Assembly (NCBI RefSeq): GCF_018612875.1
Contig: NZ_JAGGRI010000007.1
Location: forward strand, 186,001-250,000
Reading direction: 5' to 3'
DNA length: 64,000 bases
DNA from: Lysobacter sp. ISL-50
Lineage (GTDB): Bacteria; Pseudomonadota; Gammaproteobacteria; Xanthomonadales; Xanthomonadaceae
The notes under the pieces were generated by a model. The model was not told the DNA's origin, ran no database searches, and saw only the letters and a program-made list of their open reading frames with translations. Both the position numbers and the translations under genes were made by a program. Shown piece by piece: positions 20,171-28,946 of this stretch. The first letter of the stretch is position 1, and every line of letters starts with the position of its first letter.

Positions 20171-21187
20171 GTGCGACGCCTGCGACATCTGCTGTACCTG
20201 CTGCTGATCCTCGCCGCGCTCGCCGCCCTGGCGCTGGCCCTGGTCGTGCAGCCCTTCGTCGCGCCGCGGCCCTCGCATCCGCCGGCCGCCGATCCGCAAC
20301 GGCTGCGCGCCGACGTCAGGCATCTGTCGGTGGACCTGTATCCGCGCAGCTACGATCAGTTCGACAACATCGAACTCGCCGCGCGCTACATCCACGAACA
20401 ATTGCGGCTTAGCGGCGCGCAGGTGAGCTATCAGGACGTGGTGGTGGAAGGCGTCACTTACCGCAACGTCATCGCGCGTTTCGGCCCGCAAACCGGGGCG
20501 CTGCGGGTGATCGGCGCGCATTACGATTCCTTCGCCGATGTCGGCCGCGACAGCGACGATGCGCGCGGCTATTCGCCCAAGACCCACACCCCCGGCGCGG
20601 ACGACAACGCCAGCGGCGTCGCCGGGCTGCTGGAACTCGCGCGCCTGCTGGGCCGCGGCCCGCAGACGCGGCCGATCGAACTGGTGGCCTATACCCTGGA
20701 AGAGCCGCCGCATTTTCGCAGCGAACACATGGGCAGCGCCTGGCATGCGCGCGCGCTGCGCGAGGCCGGCCGCGAGGTCGATTTCATGCTGTCGCTGGAA
20801 ATGATCGGCCGCTTCAGCGACCGTCCCGGCAGCCAGCGCTATCCCGTGCGCGGTATGCACCGCTTGTATTCCGACCGCGGCGATTTCGTCGTCGTCACCG
20901 GCCGCATGAGCGACTTCGGCGCGACCCGCCGGATCAAGGCGGCGATGGCCGTCGCCGGCGACCTGCCGGTGTATTCGATCAACGCGCCGCCGCTGCTGGT
21001 GCAGGGCGTGGATTTCTCCGATCACCTCAGCTACTGGCACGAAGGCTACCCGGCGCTGATGATCAGCGACACCGCGTTCCTGCGCAGCGACACCTACCAT
21101 CAGGCCAGCGACACCTACGACAAGCTCGACTACGCGCGCATGGCGAAGGTGGTGCAGGCGGTGTATGCGGTGACTCAGCAGCCGTGA
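20171..21187 (+). CDS. M28-family metallopeptidase, membrane anchored
   Basis: The product has 338 residues. The GTG start at 20171 follows AAGGAGG (20157-20163), a strong reason to prefer it to the upstream ATG at 20099. One membrane segment (about residues 7-28) precedes a periplasmic aminopeptidase domain. Metal-site blocks are GAHYDSF (His117), GADDNASG (Asp144/145), EEPPHF (Glu177/178) and the late DTYHQASDT. This fits a di-zinc M28 aminopeptidase or carboxypeptidase. It is convergent with the next gene. Confidence 0.9.
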   Translation: MRRLRHLLYLLLILAALAALALALVVQPFVAPRPSHPPAADPQRLRADVRHLSVDLYPRSYDQFDNIELAARYIHEQLRLSGAQVSYQDVVVEGVTYRNVIARFGPQTGALRVIGAHYDSFADVGRDSDDARGYSPKTHTPGADDNASGVAGLLELARLLGRGPQTRPIELVAYTLEEPPHFRSEHMGSAWHARALREAGREVDFMLSLEMIGRFSDRPGSQRYPVRGMHRLYSDRGDFVVVTGRMSDFGATRRIKAAMAVAGDLPVYSINAPPLLVQGVDFSDHLSYWHEGYPALMISDTAFLRSDTYHQASDTYDKLDYARMAKVVQAVYAVTQQP

Positions 21188-21189
21188 GC

Positions 21190-21224
21190 GGCGAGGCGGC
21201 GGGTTTTCCGCACCGCCTCGCTCG
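21190..21224. terminator. hairpin between convergent genes
   Basis: GCGAGGCGG (21191-21199) and CCGCCTCGC (21213-21221) pair around a loop containing TTTT. There is no T-run after the stem, so it is a weak intrinsic terminator candidate serving both convergent genes. Confidence 0.45.
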
Positions 21225-21229
21225 CGGCA

Positions 21230-21781
21230 TCAATCGATGCGATAAACCCGCGCCTTCGGCGTGTCCTCATCGACCTGCAGGAACCAGCGGCCGGCGACGC
21301 CGGGGATGACCACGATCTCGGGTTTGATCATCGGCTTGGGCAGTTTCATGGCGCCCTTGAGCACCTTCCACTGCTGGCCGTTCTCCAGCTCGAACACCGT
21401 GCCCGGCTCCCAGCCGGCGACGTCGTGCTTGAGGCGGCTCTTGATCGGCTCGTCGTTGAGGCCGATGAACTGGCCCGCGCCGGGGCGGTGAGCGGGCGGC
21501 GCGCCGGCGCCGACGGCGGGACCGGCGGCCTGCGGCGCACCCGCGCCGATCGCCGGACCGGGCGCCGGCGCCGCGGCTTCGGCCACGGCCGGCGCGGTCT
21601 TGTCGTCGGCTTCGCGCAGCATGCGGTTGAGCGTCGCCAACTGCTCGGCCGACAGGCCGACTTCGCGCAATTGCTCCGGCGTCAGGCGTTGTTCGATCTC
21701 GACATACGGCGGTTTGGCCACGGCCAACGGCGACAGCAACGCCAGCGCCAGCAATACGGAAACGAGTTTGAACAAACGCAT
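21230..21781 (-). CDS. exported hypothetical protein with Ala/Pro-rich linker
   Basis: The product has 183 residues from ATG 21781. A signal peptide covers residues 1-22 (ending AVAK). A short helical section (LTPEQLREVGLSAEQLATLNRML) is followed by an Ala/Pro/Gly linker (about 60-105). A C-terminal domain contains PGTVFELENGQQWKVLKG and GRWFLQVDEDTPKARVYRID, which resembles small SH3-like or beta-barrel tails in other Xanthomonadaceae proteins. I do not recognise a function. Confidence 0.75.
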   Translation of the reverse strand: MRLFKLVSVLLALALLSPLAVAKPPYVEIEQRLTPEQLREVGLSAEQLATLNRMLREADDKTAPAVAEAAAPAPGPAIGAGAPQAAGPAVGAGAPPAHRPGAGQFIGLNDEPIKSRLKHDVAGWEPGTVFELENGQQWKVLKGAMKLPKPMIKPEIVVIPGVAGRWFLQVDEDTPKARVYRID

Positions 21782-22274
21782 GGGGGAATGGCCTGTGAAG
21801 AGAACCGGCGACCGGACAGGTCCGCAGCGGAGACTGCCGTCGTGGGATGACGGCAATTTATGGCTGTTGCGTGACAATTCGAAGACAAGGGGCCGGCCGG
21901 GCCGGTCCGATCGCTGCCGCAGCCGCGGCGAGGCGGCGGTCCGATGCCGCCGTGCGCGACGAGGATCAGCGCGGCGGTGCGGCGTTGCGGCGCCGACCAC
22001 GGCCGAGTGCATGCCAGAGGCGGCGAGCGTCGGCGGTGCATGCATGGTATCGAGCCGGAGATTCGGCCAATAGCGACCGACCGCCGCCGACCGCGAGAGC
22101 GCTGACGGTGGCGGCCGCAGCGCTTACTCTGTCGCCACTCGCCGCCCGCTTGCGCAAGCCGCGCGGTTTCAACCTCGGATGCGAAATGGGCGGAAGCGGC
22201 AACACACAGCGGATCGCCGCGACGGCGCGGCATCGCGACGGCGGCCGAGGCCGTTCCGAGCCGGAGGCGGCGGC
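21782..22274. other. intergenic region without recognised gene
   Basis: About 490 bases of very GC-rich DNA lie between the divergent exported protein and the methyltransferase. It has several short CG-rich inverted repeats but no supported frame, RNA or known repeat element. It presumably contains both promoters. Confidence 0.4.
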
Positions 22275-23162
22275 ATGAGCGAGGCCTTGTCCGCCTTGAT
22301 CGAACACTTGCGCGTCGACCTCGCGCTGGACCGGCCCGAGCGTCTGCGCGAGCGCGTGGACGCGCTCGACCGGATGGAGCGGCTGAGCCTGTACCTGTCC
22401 GATACGCCCGACACGCGGGCGCTGAGCGCAGACGTCGCCGCCCAGCAAGCGCGTCTGGACGCCGTCAACGAACGGCTCTATCGGAACCTGCGCGACGCCA
22501 TCCGCCGCGGCGACGGCGCCGAGTGCCTGCGCGAATGGATGCCGCGCGCCGAACACGCCGACACGGACACCCGCATCGCGCAAGGCGAGGGCTACGATCA
22601 TCTCGACGCGCTGCTCGGCGGCATCCTGCAATTGCACGAGCCCGCCGACGACGTCGCCGCGCCGGCGCCGGAGATGGTGTTCTACCAGCCGACTCCGGCC
22701 CGGCACATTTTCGATCTGATCCGGCGCCTTGCTCCGGGCGCGGACGACGTGCTGCTGGATGTCGGCTCGGGCCTCGGTCACATTCCCTTGCTGGTCGGTG
22801 CCTGCACGTCCGCGCGCTGCGTCGGCGTCGAACTGGAGCCGGCCTATGTCGCCAGCGCGCGCGCCGCTGCCGCCGACTTGCGTCTGAGCCGGGTGAGTTT
22901 TATCCAGGCCGACGCGCGCGCGGCCGATCTGTCGCAGGCGACGGTGTTCTATCTGTACACGCCGTTCACCGGCGGCGTTCTGGGCGAGATGCTCGAACGC
23001 ATTCGCGAGCAGGCGCAGTGGCGCGACATCCGCCTATGCAGCCTCGGGCCGTGCACACAGGTGCTGGCGGCGCAACATTGGTTGCGATCGATCGACGCGG
23101 AATTGCGCAGCGATCGCATCGCCGTGTTCGTGCCGCGCCGGAACGGCGATCCCGCAGCCTGA
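22275..23162 (+). CDS. SAM-dependent methyltransferase
   Basis: The product has 295 residues. The N-terminal 130 residues are helical and charged. A class I methyltransferase fold follows, with motif I LLDVGSGLGHIPLL (162-168 core), the acidic end of strand 2 in GVELEPAY and the motif-II-like FIQADARAADL. The substrate is not evident. The N-terminal extension is unlike small-molecule methyltransferases. Upstream frames without a clear start were ignored. A small opposite-strand gene may overlap the 3' end. Confidence 0.8.
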   Translation: MSEALSALIEHLRVDLALDRPERLRERVDALDRMERLSLYLSDTPDTRALSADVAAQQARLDAVNERLYRNLRDAIRRGDGAECLREWMPRAEHADTDTRIAQGEGYDHLDALLGGILQLHEPADDVAAPAPEMVFYQPTPARHIFDLIRRLAPGADDVLLDVGSGLGHIPLLVGACTSARCVGVELEPAYVASARAAAADLRLSRVSFIQADARAADLSQATVFYLYTPFTGGVLGEMLERIREQAQWRDIRLCSLGPCTQVLAAQHWLRSIDAELRSDRIAVFVPRRNGDPAA

Positions 23163-23438
23163 TCGCGCGCTCGCATCGGCGGCGCGCACCGGAGAAGCCA
23201 GCGCCGCGGCGGTCAGCAACGCCACCGCGATCCAGCAGGCGATTTCGTGCAGCGAACGCCGTCGCCGCTTCAACCGCTCCGGATCGCGTCCGGCCAGCTT
23301 GAGCCGATACAGGTGGTCGAGCCGGCTGGTATCGCGGACCGGCACCCGCCGGCGTGAATCGGCTTCGTCGATCGTTTGTCCCGGCAGTACCCGACTCGCA
23401 CCGCGCAGGCGGTAGTCGTCTTGTTCAAACAGTTCCAT
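23034..23438 (-). CDS. small membrane protein, hypothetical
   Basis: The 134-residue frame starts at ATG 23438 after a strong GGAGGGG site. The first 90 residues look real: acidic N-terminus, Arg-rich linker (ERLKRRRRS), then one hydrophobic segment (about 66-84). The C-terminal 40 residues overlap the methyltransferase gene on the other strand by 129 bases and are low in complexity. The stop may therefore reflect a chance extension. I do not recognise a family. Confidence 0.45.
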   Translation of the reverse strand: MELFEQDDYRLRGASRVLPGQTIDEADSRRRVPVRDTSRLDHLYRLKLAGRDPERLKRRRRSLHEIACWIAVALLTAAALASPVRAADASARSGCGIAVPARHEHGDAIAAQFRVDRSQPMLRRQHLCARPEAA

Positions 23439-23589
23439 GTTCCCCTCCCGCCGTGCGGCCGATCGGTCCTTGCATGACCTAGACAACGCGGGGGATACGG
23501 CGGGGCGGACAGTTCAATTTTGCAACGTGCGGGGTTTCGGCTGGGGCGTGGGATTGAGCGTGGATCGGCTAACTAAGTCTCCCCATTTC

Positions 23590-23719
23590 TCTCCCTCTCC
23601 CGCTAGCGGGAGAGGGCCGGGGTGAGGGGATGAGCGCCGCAGGCGCGAATGCTCTTGCTGGATTTCTGCGGCTGCTCGCACCCTCACCCCAACCCCTCTC
23701 CCGCGAGCGGGAGAGGGGC
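23590..23719. repeat. palindromic repeat, CCCTCTCCCGC family, copy 2
   Basis: About 130 bases are bounded by CCCTCTCCCGCTAGCGGGAG and CCCCTCTCCCGCGAGCGGG. The inner core (GCGCCGCAGGCGCGAATGC, GGATTTCTGCGGCTG) is the reverse complement of the copy at 8066-8186. It abuts the stop codon of the following minus-strand gene. Confidence 0.88.
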
Positions 23720-24145
23720 TCAATCAGCGCTCCTTTGTTCAGGTGGTTGCTCACCCGCGCCCTGTCGCGCCAACGCCTTGCAATCCACCCCAACCGTATC
23801 GCCCTTATCGCTGACGCACAGCGTGAACCCCGGCGCGATGTCGATGATTTCGCGCGTGGCGCCGGCCGCCAGATCGAACCGTTCGAACGCCGTCTCGGTG
23901 CAATGCGAGGCTGGTGCCGGCTTGGCCTTGGCGGCGCCGGCGCATTGGCTCCGGAACAAAGAGTAATGGCAGGTGCCGCTGCGACTGGCTCGGCATTCGA
24001 ACTTGGCGATCTGTTCGCTGATGCGCACCTGGCTGTCGATGATATCCACGCCGTTGTCGTTGCTGCGATGGACGATCGTGGTTCCGCCCACGTCGCACCC
24101 GAGCAGGGCGCACAAGTAGTACAGCAAGGCCATCATGTTACGCAT
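23720..24145 (-). CDS. putative lipoprotein, hypothetical
   Basis: The product has 141 residues from ATG 24145. The N-terminal leader ends in LLGC, a plausible lipobox (Cys18). Six or more further Cys residues suggest disulphides in an exported domain. Its stop codon directly touches the palindromic repeat at 23590-23719, so the last residues (EQPPEQRSAD) may have been altered by that insertion. No family is recognised. A more distant upstream start would only add a shadow of the LytTR gene. Confidence 0.65.
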   Translation of the reverse strand: MRNMMALLYYLCALLGCDVGGTTIVHRSNDNGVDIIDSQVRISEQIAKFECRASRSGTCHYSLFRSQCAGAAKAKPAPASHCTETAFERFDLAAGATREIIDIAPGFTLCVSDKGDTVGVDCKALARQGAGEQPPEQRSAD

Positions 24146-24357
24146 GTCCAACTCCCTGGTCTGCTTTGAATGAATCGTGGCGCCGTGCAGGCCGCATGGT
24201 TCGAGCGGGCCCGGAAACGCGTCGCGTCGCCGCGCCGAGGTCCCCGAGCCATTGCCGCGCGCAGCGATCTGCGCAGACGCGTCCGCAGACGCGACGTGGC
24301 CGAGGCGGGATTTGTGACCGGGACGGACGGGCGCGCGCGCGGCCGGCGTCCGGGGGC

Positions 24358-25155
24358 TTACATCGTCTTGAACAAGGCCATGAACGGTTGGCTCACCGTC
24401 AGGGTTTCGGGCCGGTTGCGCAGGCGCACCGTGCCCTTGCCGCTGTCGTCGCGGACGATGCCGGCGATGGCCTTGAGGTTGACGATGGTGGAGCGGTGAA
24501 TCTGCTTGAAGCGGCTGCCGTCGAGCACATCCAGCAATTCGCGGATCGGCTTGCGCAGCAGCGCTTCGCCGTCGGCGGTGACGACGGTGGTGTATTTGTT
24601 GTCGGCGCGGAAATAGGCGACGTCGTCGATCAGGATCAGGCGGGTTTCGCGGCCGGCGCTGGCGGTGATCCAGGTCAATGCCGGCTTGTCGTCGCGCGCG
24701 GATTGTTTGGCGGCCAGGCGCTGGGCGAGTTCGGTCAGCGCATCGCGCTCGCTCTGGTCGCGATTGCGGCGCGCCTGCAGGCGCTGCACGGTGACCGCGA
24801 GCCGCTCGGGCGTGACCGGCTTGAGCAGATAATCGATGGCGCCGTGTTCGAACGCATCGATCGCATGCTGGTCGTAGGCGGTGACGAACACGATCTGGGT
24901 CTGCGGGCTGACATCGGCCGCCGCCGCGGCGACATCCAGGCCGGTCAGGCCGGGCATGCGGATGTCGAGAAAAGCGACATCGGGACAATGCTCGGCGAGC
25001 GCTTCCAGCGCTTCGGCGCCGTCCTCGCACTGCGCGACGATGCGCAACTGCGGCCAGCCCACCTGCAGCGTTTCGACCAGCGCCCGGCGCAGCAGGGTTT
25101 CGTCTTCGGCGACCAGCGCGGTCAGCACCGGCGCAGTGTTGGCGGAATCAGACAC
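24358..25155 (-). CDS. LytTR-type response regulator
   Basis: The product has 265 residues. The receiver domain (about 12-125) has phospho-acceptor Asp64 in FLDIRMPG and the conserved Lys in YLLKPVTP. The LytTR DNA-binding domain (about 162-262) contains IDDVAYFRADNKYTTVV and FKQIHRSTIVNLKAI. It overlaps the upstream histidine kinase by eight bases, so the two form a LytS/LytR-type two-component system. Its target genes are not evident here. Confidence 0.95.
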   Translation of the reverse strand: MSDSANTAPVLTALVAEDETLLRRALVETLQVGWPQLRIVAQCEDGAEALEALAEHCPDVAFLDIRMPGLTGLDVAAAAADVSPQTQIVFVTAYDQHAIDAFEHGAIDYLLKPVTPERLAVTVQRLQARRNRDQSERDALTELAQRLAAKQSARDDKPALTWITASAGRETRLILIDDVAYFRADNKYTTVVTADGEALLRKPIRELLDVLDGSRFKQIHRSTIVNLKAIAGIVRDDSGKGTVRLRNRPETLTVSQPFMALFKTM

Positions 25156-26407
25156 TTTGCGTCTCCGTAACCGGTTGCGCTGGCACGACGATGGTGGCGG
25201 CGACGCCGTTGGGGAAGTTGGCCACGATCGACAACTGCGCCTGCGCTCCGTAGACCAGTTGCAAGCGTTCGCGCACGTTGCGCAAGCCGATGCCGGTGCC
25301 GGAGTTGAGCACGTTGAATCCCAGGCCGTCGTCGGCGACGGTGATGGCGATCGAATCCTCGTTGCGGCGCGCCAGTATCCACACGGTGCCGCCGCCGGGC
25401 TTGGGTTCCAGGCCGTGCTTGATCGCGTTCTCGACCAGGGTCTGCAGCATCATCGGCGGCAGCGCGATGGTGCGCAGTTCGTCGGCGACGTCCAGTTGCA
25501 GCTCCAGGCGCGGGCCCATGCGCAGCTTGAGGATTTCCAGGTAAGCGCGCGAACGGTCGAGTTCGTCGCCCAGGGTGGACAGCGCGTCCTCGGTGCGCGG
25601 CAGCGAGCGGCGCAGGAATTCGATCAGGTGCCCCAGCATTTCGTCGGCCAGCGGCGGATCGTTGCGGGTCAGGTACTGCGCGCTGGCCAGGGTGTTGTAG
25701 AGAAAGTGCGGCTCGACCTGGGCGTGCAGCAGGCTGAGCTTGGCCACGGCGAGCTCTTTCTCGGTCGAGGTGCGCGCCGCGTCGGCGCGTTCGTTGCGGC
25801 GGCGCTCGGCGATGCGGCGGTTGATCGCGCGCACGATCGCCTCGGCGTTTTCCAGGTTGGCGCCGTGATCCACGCGGAACCAGTCGCTCCACCCGCCCGA
25901 TTCGGGCTCGCAGATCAGGGTGATGCGGCTGATCTCGCCATCGGGGGTGACGGTGGCGAGAATCTGGTTGCGGGTCGTGCTCATCCACCAGTTGTAGAGG
26001 TTGGCCGTGCCGGGCGTGCTGTTCGATCCGGCCTCGGCGCTGTCGACCTTGGCCCGCACCTGCAGGCTGTCGCGCGCGCTTTCGACGTTCAGCGTGCGCG
26101 GCAGCTCGCGGATCGCCGCGTCGAGCAGGTGGAAGGTTTCCTCGTCGTCCAGCGGCACGTCGATCTGGCGGCGCTGGCGATTGCCGATGGCGTTGGCGTC
26201 GATCCGTCCGCTGATCAGGCGCACCCGGCGCAGGTGCGAGAACGCGGTGATCACCACGATGATGGTCACCACGGTCGCGATCAGGAACAGCGGCCCGGTG
26301 TCCTGGTGCTGGAGCACCGGCATGGCCTGGGCGAGTAGCGCCAGCATCACGAACAGGCCGAACCATGCGGCGGCGAGACGTGCGACGAAGAACAGGCTGC
26401 GAATCAC
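25148..26407 (-). CDS. sensor histidine kinase, LytS/YehU type
   Basis: The product has 419 residues. Two N-terminal membrane segments (about 8-28 and 41-58) are followed by a variable region. The His_kinase domain has the H-box LLHAQVEPHFLYNTLA (His234), an N-box LVENAIKHGLEPK and the G-box-like DDGLGFNVL. It is predicted to autophosphorylate and pass phosphate to the LytTR regulator encoded immediately downstream. The short sensor part suggests it senses the membrane or an intramembrane signal. Confidence 0.95.
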   Translation of the reverse strand: MIRSLFFVARLAAAWFGLFVMLALLAQAMPVLQHQDTGPLFLIATVVTIIVVITAFSHLRRVRLISGRIDANAIGNRQRRQIDVPLDDEETFHLLDAAIRELPRTLNVESARDSLQVRAKVDSAEAGSNSTPGTANLYNWWMSTTRNQILATVTPDGEISRITLICEPESGGWSDWFRVDHGANLENAEAIVRAINRRIAERRRNERADAARTSTEKELAVAKLSLLHAQVEPHFLYNTLASAQYLTRNDPPLADEMLGHLIEFLRRSLPRTEDALSTLGDELDRSRAYLEILKLRMGPRLELQLDVADELRTIALPPMMLQTLVENAIKHGLEPKPGGGTVWILARRNEDSIAITVADDGLGFNVLNSGTGIGLRNVRERLQLVYGAQAQLSIVANFPNGVAATIVVPAQPVTETQSV

Positions 26408-26772
26408 GTGAGGGTCCGGGAGGCGTGTGGCTTGCTACGCAGCATAGTGATCCCCCGCGCCAGGGGAAGCGGGGGCGCGACGAAGTCGGGCCGGGCGCGA
26501 TGAAACCGGGATGCGGGGGAGCGAAACCGGGGCGTAAGGCGCCTGTCGGTGGGGCGCGGGCGCTGGAGCTGCTCGTTTTAGCCTGGCTGAGCCCGATGGC
26601 GCGGGCGGTGCCGGGTCCGCCGAGTGCGCCCTGGCCCTGCCGGACGCAAGTCGCGCCGCGACCGCGCCGGCTCAGCCGCCGTTGCCGGCGAGGGTTTCAT
26701 CCGGCGCTAGACCCCGGGAGTGTCCGGCTTGCGGCGGGGGTACTGCGAATTCATCGCTACCGCGACGCAACC
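26408..26772. other. intergenic region without recognised gene
   Basis: About 365 bases lie between the histidine kinase start and the end of the membrane protein gene. A repeated GAAACCGGG motif (near 26503 and 26522) is visible. There is no supported frame and no copy of the repeat families found elsewhere. Confidence 0.4.
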
Positions 26773-27321
26773 TCACATCGTAACGACCCGGGTCCGGGCG
26801 ACACCGCGCGTGCATTGTTCCAACTCGCGCAGAATTCGCCGGTGTGCGAACCCGCCAACGAACAACCGCATCGCAGTCCACGCCAATACAAAGCCGTAGA
26901 TCGGCAGCAGTTCAGGGACGCGGTAGGTCAGAGTAATAGGCTGTATCAACAACAAGACGATGAAAGGAAGAACCCAGCCCGAGATGAGAACGCGTTGCTG
27001 GTAGCGGCTGCGTTGGCGCAATTCGTCCAGTTCGGGAATCCTGGCGGTATTCCATCGGTCGAGAATGTAGCGGCGCACCGAGCGCGCGAAGCGCGTTTCC
27101 AGATACGCCGCGCGGAAATAGGCGATAGCCGAGAACAGCGTGCATAGGCCGCCGACATAGGTCAGCGGCAACATCCGGACTTTAAACGCGATGACGGCCA
27201 GGCAGATGGTGAGCAGCAGGCATAGCAAACCGATTCTGGCGGCCTGAAGCATCGTCTGAGCACAGACCTCCAACTCGGGAAGCTCGGGTGTCTGCATCTT
27301 TGTACGGGTGCCGGAGCCCAT
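26773..27321 (-). CDS. small inner-membrane protein, hypothetical
   Basis: The product has 182 residues from ATG 27321. That ATG overlaps the stop of the upstream gene (TGATG), so translation is probably coupled. An alternative ATG is at 27297. There are four hydrophobic segments (about 29-48, 52-68, 112-130, 136-154) with a charged cytoplasmic loop between the second and third. No family is recognised. It lies at the end of the T4SS/DUF4189 gene series. Confidence 0.7.
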   Translation of the reverse strand: MGSGTRTKMQTPELPELEVCAQTMLQAARIGLLCLLLTICLAVIAFKVRMLPLTYVGGLCTLFSAIAYFRAAYLETRFARSVRRYILDRWNTARIPELDELRQRSRYQQRVLISGWVLPFIVLLLIQPITLTYRVPELLPIYGFVLAWTAMRLFVGGFAHRRILRELEQCTRGVARTRVVTM

Positions 27322-27629
27322 CAGGAGCCTTTGGCCCGATCGCTCGGTTTGTACGGCGCTCCACCGCCCGCCGGGCGGAAACCAGCCGGACAGATGTACA
27401 TATACGTTGGAACCCAATACAAATTCGGATATTGCCGCGTCGCTGTCCAGGCGCCGGTACGCGGGTTCGTGGCGATCCAGCCGTCCTCGGGCATGCCGAA
27501 CGTGCAGAACAAGAAGGGATTGTTGTTGTAGGGAACTTGGGTGTAGACGCCGGGAGGAATTTTGTGTGCGAAGGCCGGCAGCAAGCAGGCCGCAACGGAA
27601 AGAGAGAGGAATGCGATAGCGGATTTCAT
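27321..27629 (-). CDS. small exported protein, hypothetical
   Basis: The product has 102 residues from ATG 27629, preceded by GGAG. A signal peptide covers residues 1-22 (ending AFAHK). The mature part is rich in Pro, Tyr and Asn (PPGVYTQVPYNNNPFLFCTFG, WIATNPRTGAW) with two Cys. It overlaps the following membrane protein gene. The family is unknown. It may have the same role as the neighbouring exported DUF4189 proteins, but it lacks that domain. Confidence 0.65.
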   Translation of the reverse strand: MKSAIAFLSLSVAACLLPAFAHKIPPGVYTQVPYNNNPFLFCTFGMPEDGWIATNPRTGAWTATRQYPNLYWVPTYMYICPAGFRPAGGGAPYKPSDRAKGS

Positions 27630-27744
27630 AGCGTCGTCTCCGGGACGGATGGTGATGCGCCGATGTCTTGAGCGTTTACCGGATTCACTTGGGGAGCCGC
27701 ATCCGGGATAAACAGGTTGCAATGCATGGTGAAGGCACTGCTGC

Positions 27745-28235
27745 CTACCGGACTTGCTCTGGGTAGCTGCAATTGGAGAATAGAACCTCGCAGTTGCTGT
27801 CTCCGGATTGCTTGCACTTCTCTAACCCGAGCTGGGTTGCTTTCTCTGTCGACGCGGCGCCGTGTACTGCGGAGCTGCGCTCGCTCCAGACAATGACTGC
27901 GCATTGGTTGTAGTAGGTGAACTTCACTTTGCATCGCGCGATGCCCTTGTTTCGGCAGTCCTTGAGTGCGGCTCTTTCGGCTTGTCCTTTGCGTTTCATG
28001 GCGGAAGCAGAACCGATACCGGCAGCGACATTGGACTATCTACGGCGATAGCGCCCCAGCGATCCGCCCAGATTTCTCGGGATGTCGAGTACGAGTGAGC
28101 ACTGGGCCCTGTGCCGGGCGCCGGAGCGCATCCTTGCCACCCGATGCCTTGCTGTGGGACCGTTCCGGGCAGGCACGCAACTGCGCTGGCTATCGGGAAA
28201 ATTGCCAAGATTAAAATCATCCATAAAGAGCGCAT
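27745..28235 (-). pseudogene. DUF4189 paralogue 6, frameshifted
   Basis: The leader and first half (MRSLWMILILAIFPIASAVA, then PGTVPQQGIGWQGCAPAPG, then WADRWGAIAVD) are in one frame. The second half (MKRKGQAERAALKDCRNKG onward) is in another. Against the intact paralogue at 30194-30685, one base is missing after the GAIAVD block: GACAAATCC there, GATAGTCC here, near 28036-28039. The shift leads to an early stop at 27996. The downstream part is otherwise intact, so decay is recent, unless the base was lost in sequencing. Confidence 0.85.
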
Positions 28236-28358
28236 GTCACGATTCCTATTGACGTGGCTCATCCGGCCTTCTTATCTCGTCTTTCTGTGGGCGACAGTGT
28301 CTATCCGGTTTTCTGCATGAGTGCCCGCTGCGCCTTGGAAGCAGATCGTCGTGGCGCG

Positions 28359-28871
28359 TCATCGGGCAGGGGAGTAGGGCCTATCGGATCTGCTTTGGGG
28401 ACTGCAGTCAGAGAAATACACCTCGCAGTTGGTGTCTTTTGCTTTGTTGCATTTCTCCATGCCGATCTGAGTTGCCTTCTCTATTGTCGGGGCGCCAGTG
28501 GCATTGAATCCGTGATCTCTCCAAACAAGGACCGCGCATTGACTGTAGTAAGTCAGCTTAATCGCGCACCGGGTTCCGCCTTTTTTCTTGCATGCAGTGA
28601 GCGCCGCCTTTTCGGCTTGCCCTTTTCGCCTCATATCGGAAGCCGAGCCGATGCCGACACCATTGTCTATATCGTCCACTGCTATTGCGCCCCAACGATC
28701 CTCCCAGACTGGTTCGGAATTGCCGGGCTGTGAGGCGTTTCCTGACATGCCAGGCATTGGTACGCACATCTGCCAGCCGGCACCTTGCTGCAGCCACTCA
28801 CCTGGAGCGCAGGCAATCGCGCCGCAAACCGGAAAAGCGGCTAACGCGAACATCATCCCCAAAGGGCGCAT
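28359..28871 (-). CDS. DUF4189 paralogue 5, exported
   Basis: The product has 170 residues from ATG 28871. A signal peptide of about 20 residues is followed by a Cys-containing linker (PGEWLQQGAGWQMCVPMPGM) and the DUF4189 domain (WGAIAVD onward, with Cys in ACKKKGGTRC, YYSQCAVLVW and TNCEVYFSDC). The C-terminus is odd. Loss of one base near 28403 would explain why it reads SPQSRSDRPYSPAR in place of the paralogue ending (FPERIQ then stop). The ancestral stop would be 28381-28383. Function of DUF4189 is not established. Confidence 0.8.
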   Translation of the reverse strand: MRPLGMMFALAAFPVCGAIACAPGEWLQQGAGWQMCVPMPGMSGNASQPGNSEPVWEDRWGAIAVDDIDNGVGIGSASDMRRKGQAEKAALTACKKKGGTRCAIKLTYYSQCAVLVWRDHGFNATGAPTIEKATQIGMEKCNKAKDTNCEVYFSDCSPQSRSDRPYSPAR

Positions 28872-28946
28872 GTTGAGTATCCTGCGACCGAAAGCGCGCG
28901 CGATCAGATAAATGTTGGACGATTTCAGGCTCTTCATCACGTCGGT

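Noticed and set aside
24146-24357. Possible small gene between the lipoprotein and the LytTR regulator
   Set aside because: Short frames there are Arg-rich and without a ribosome binding site. Nothing could be supported.
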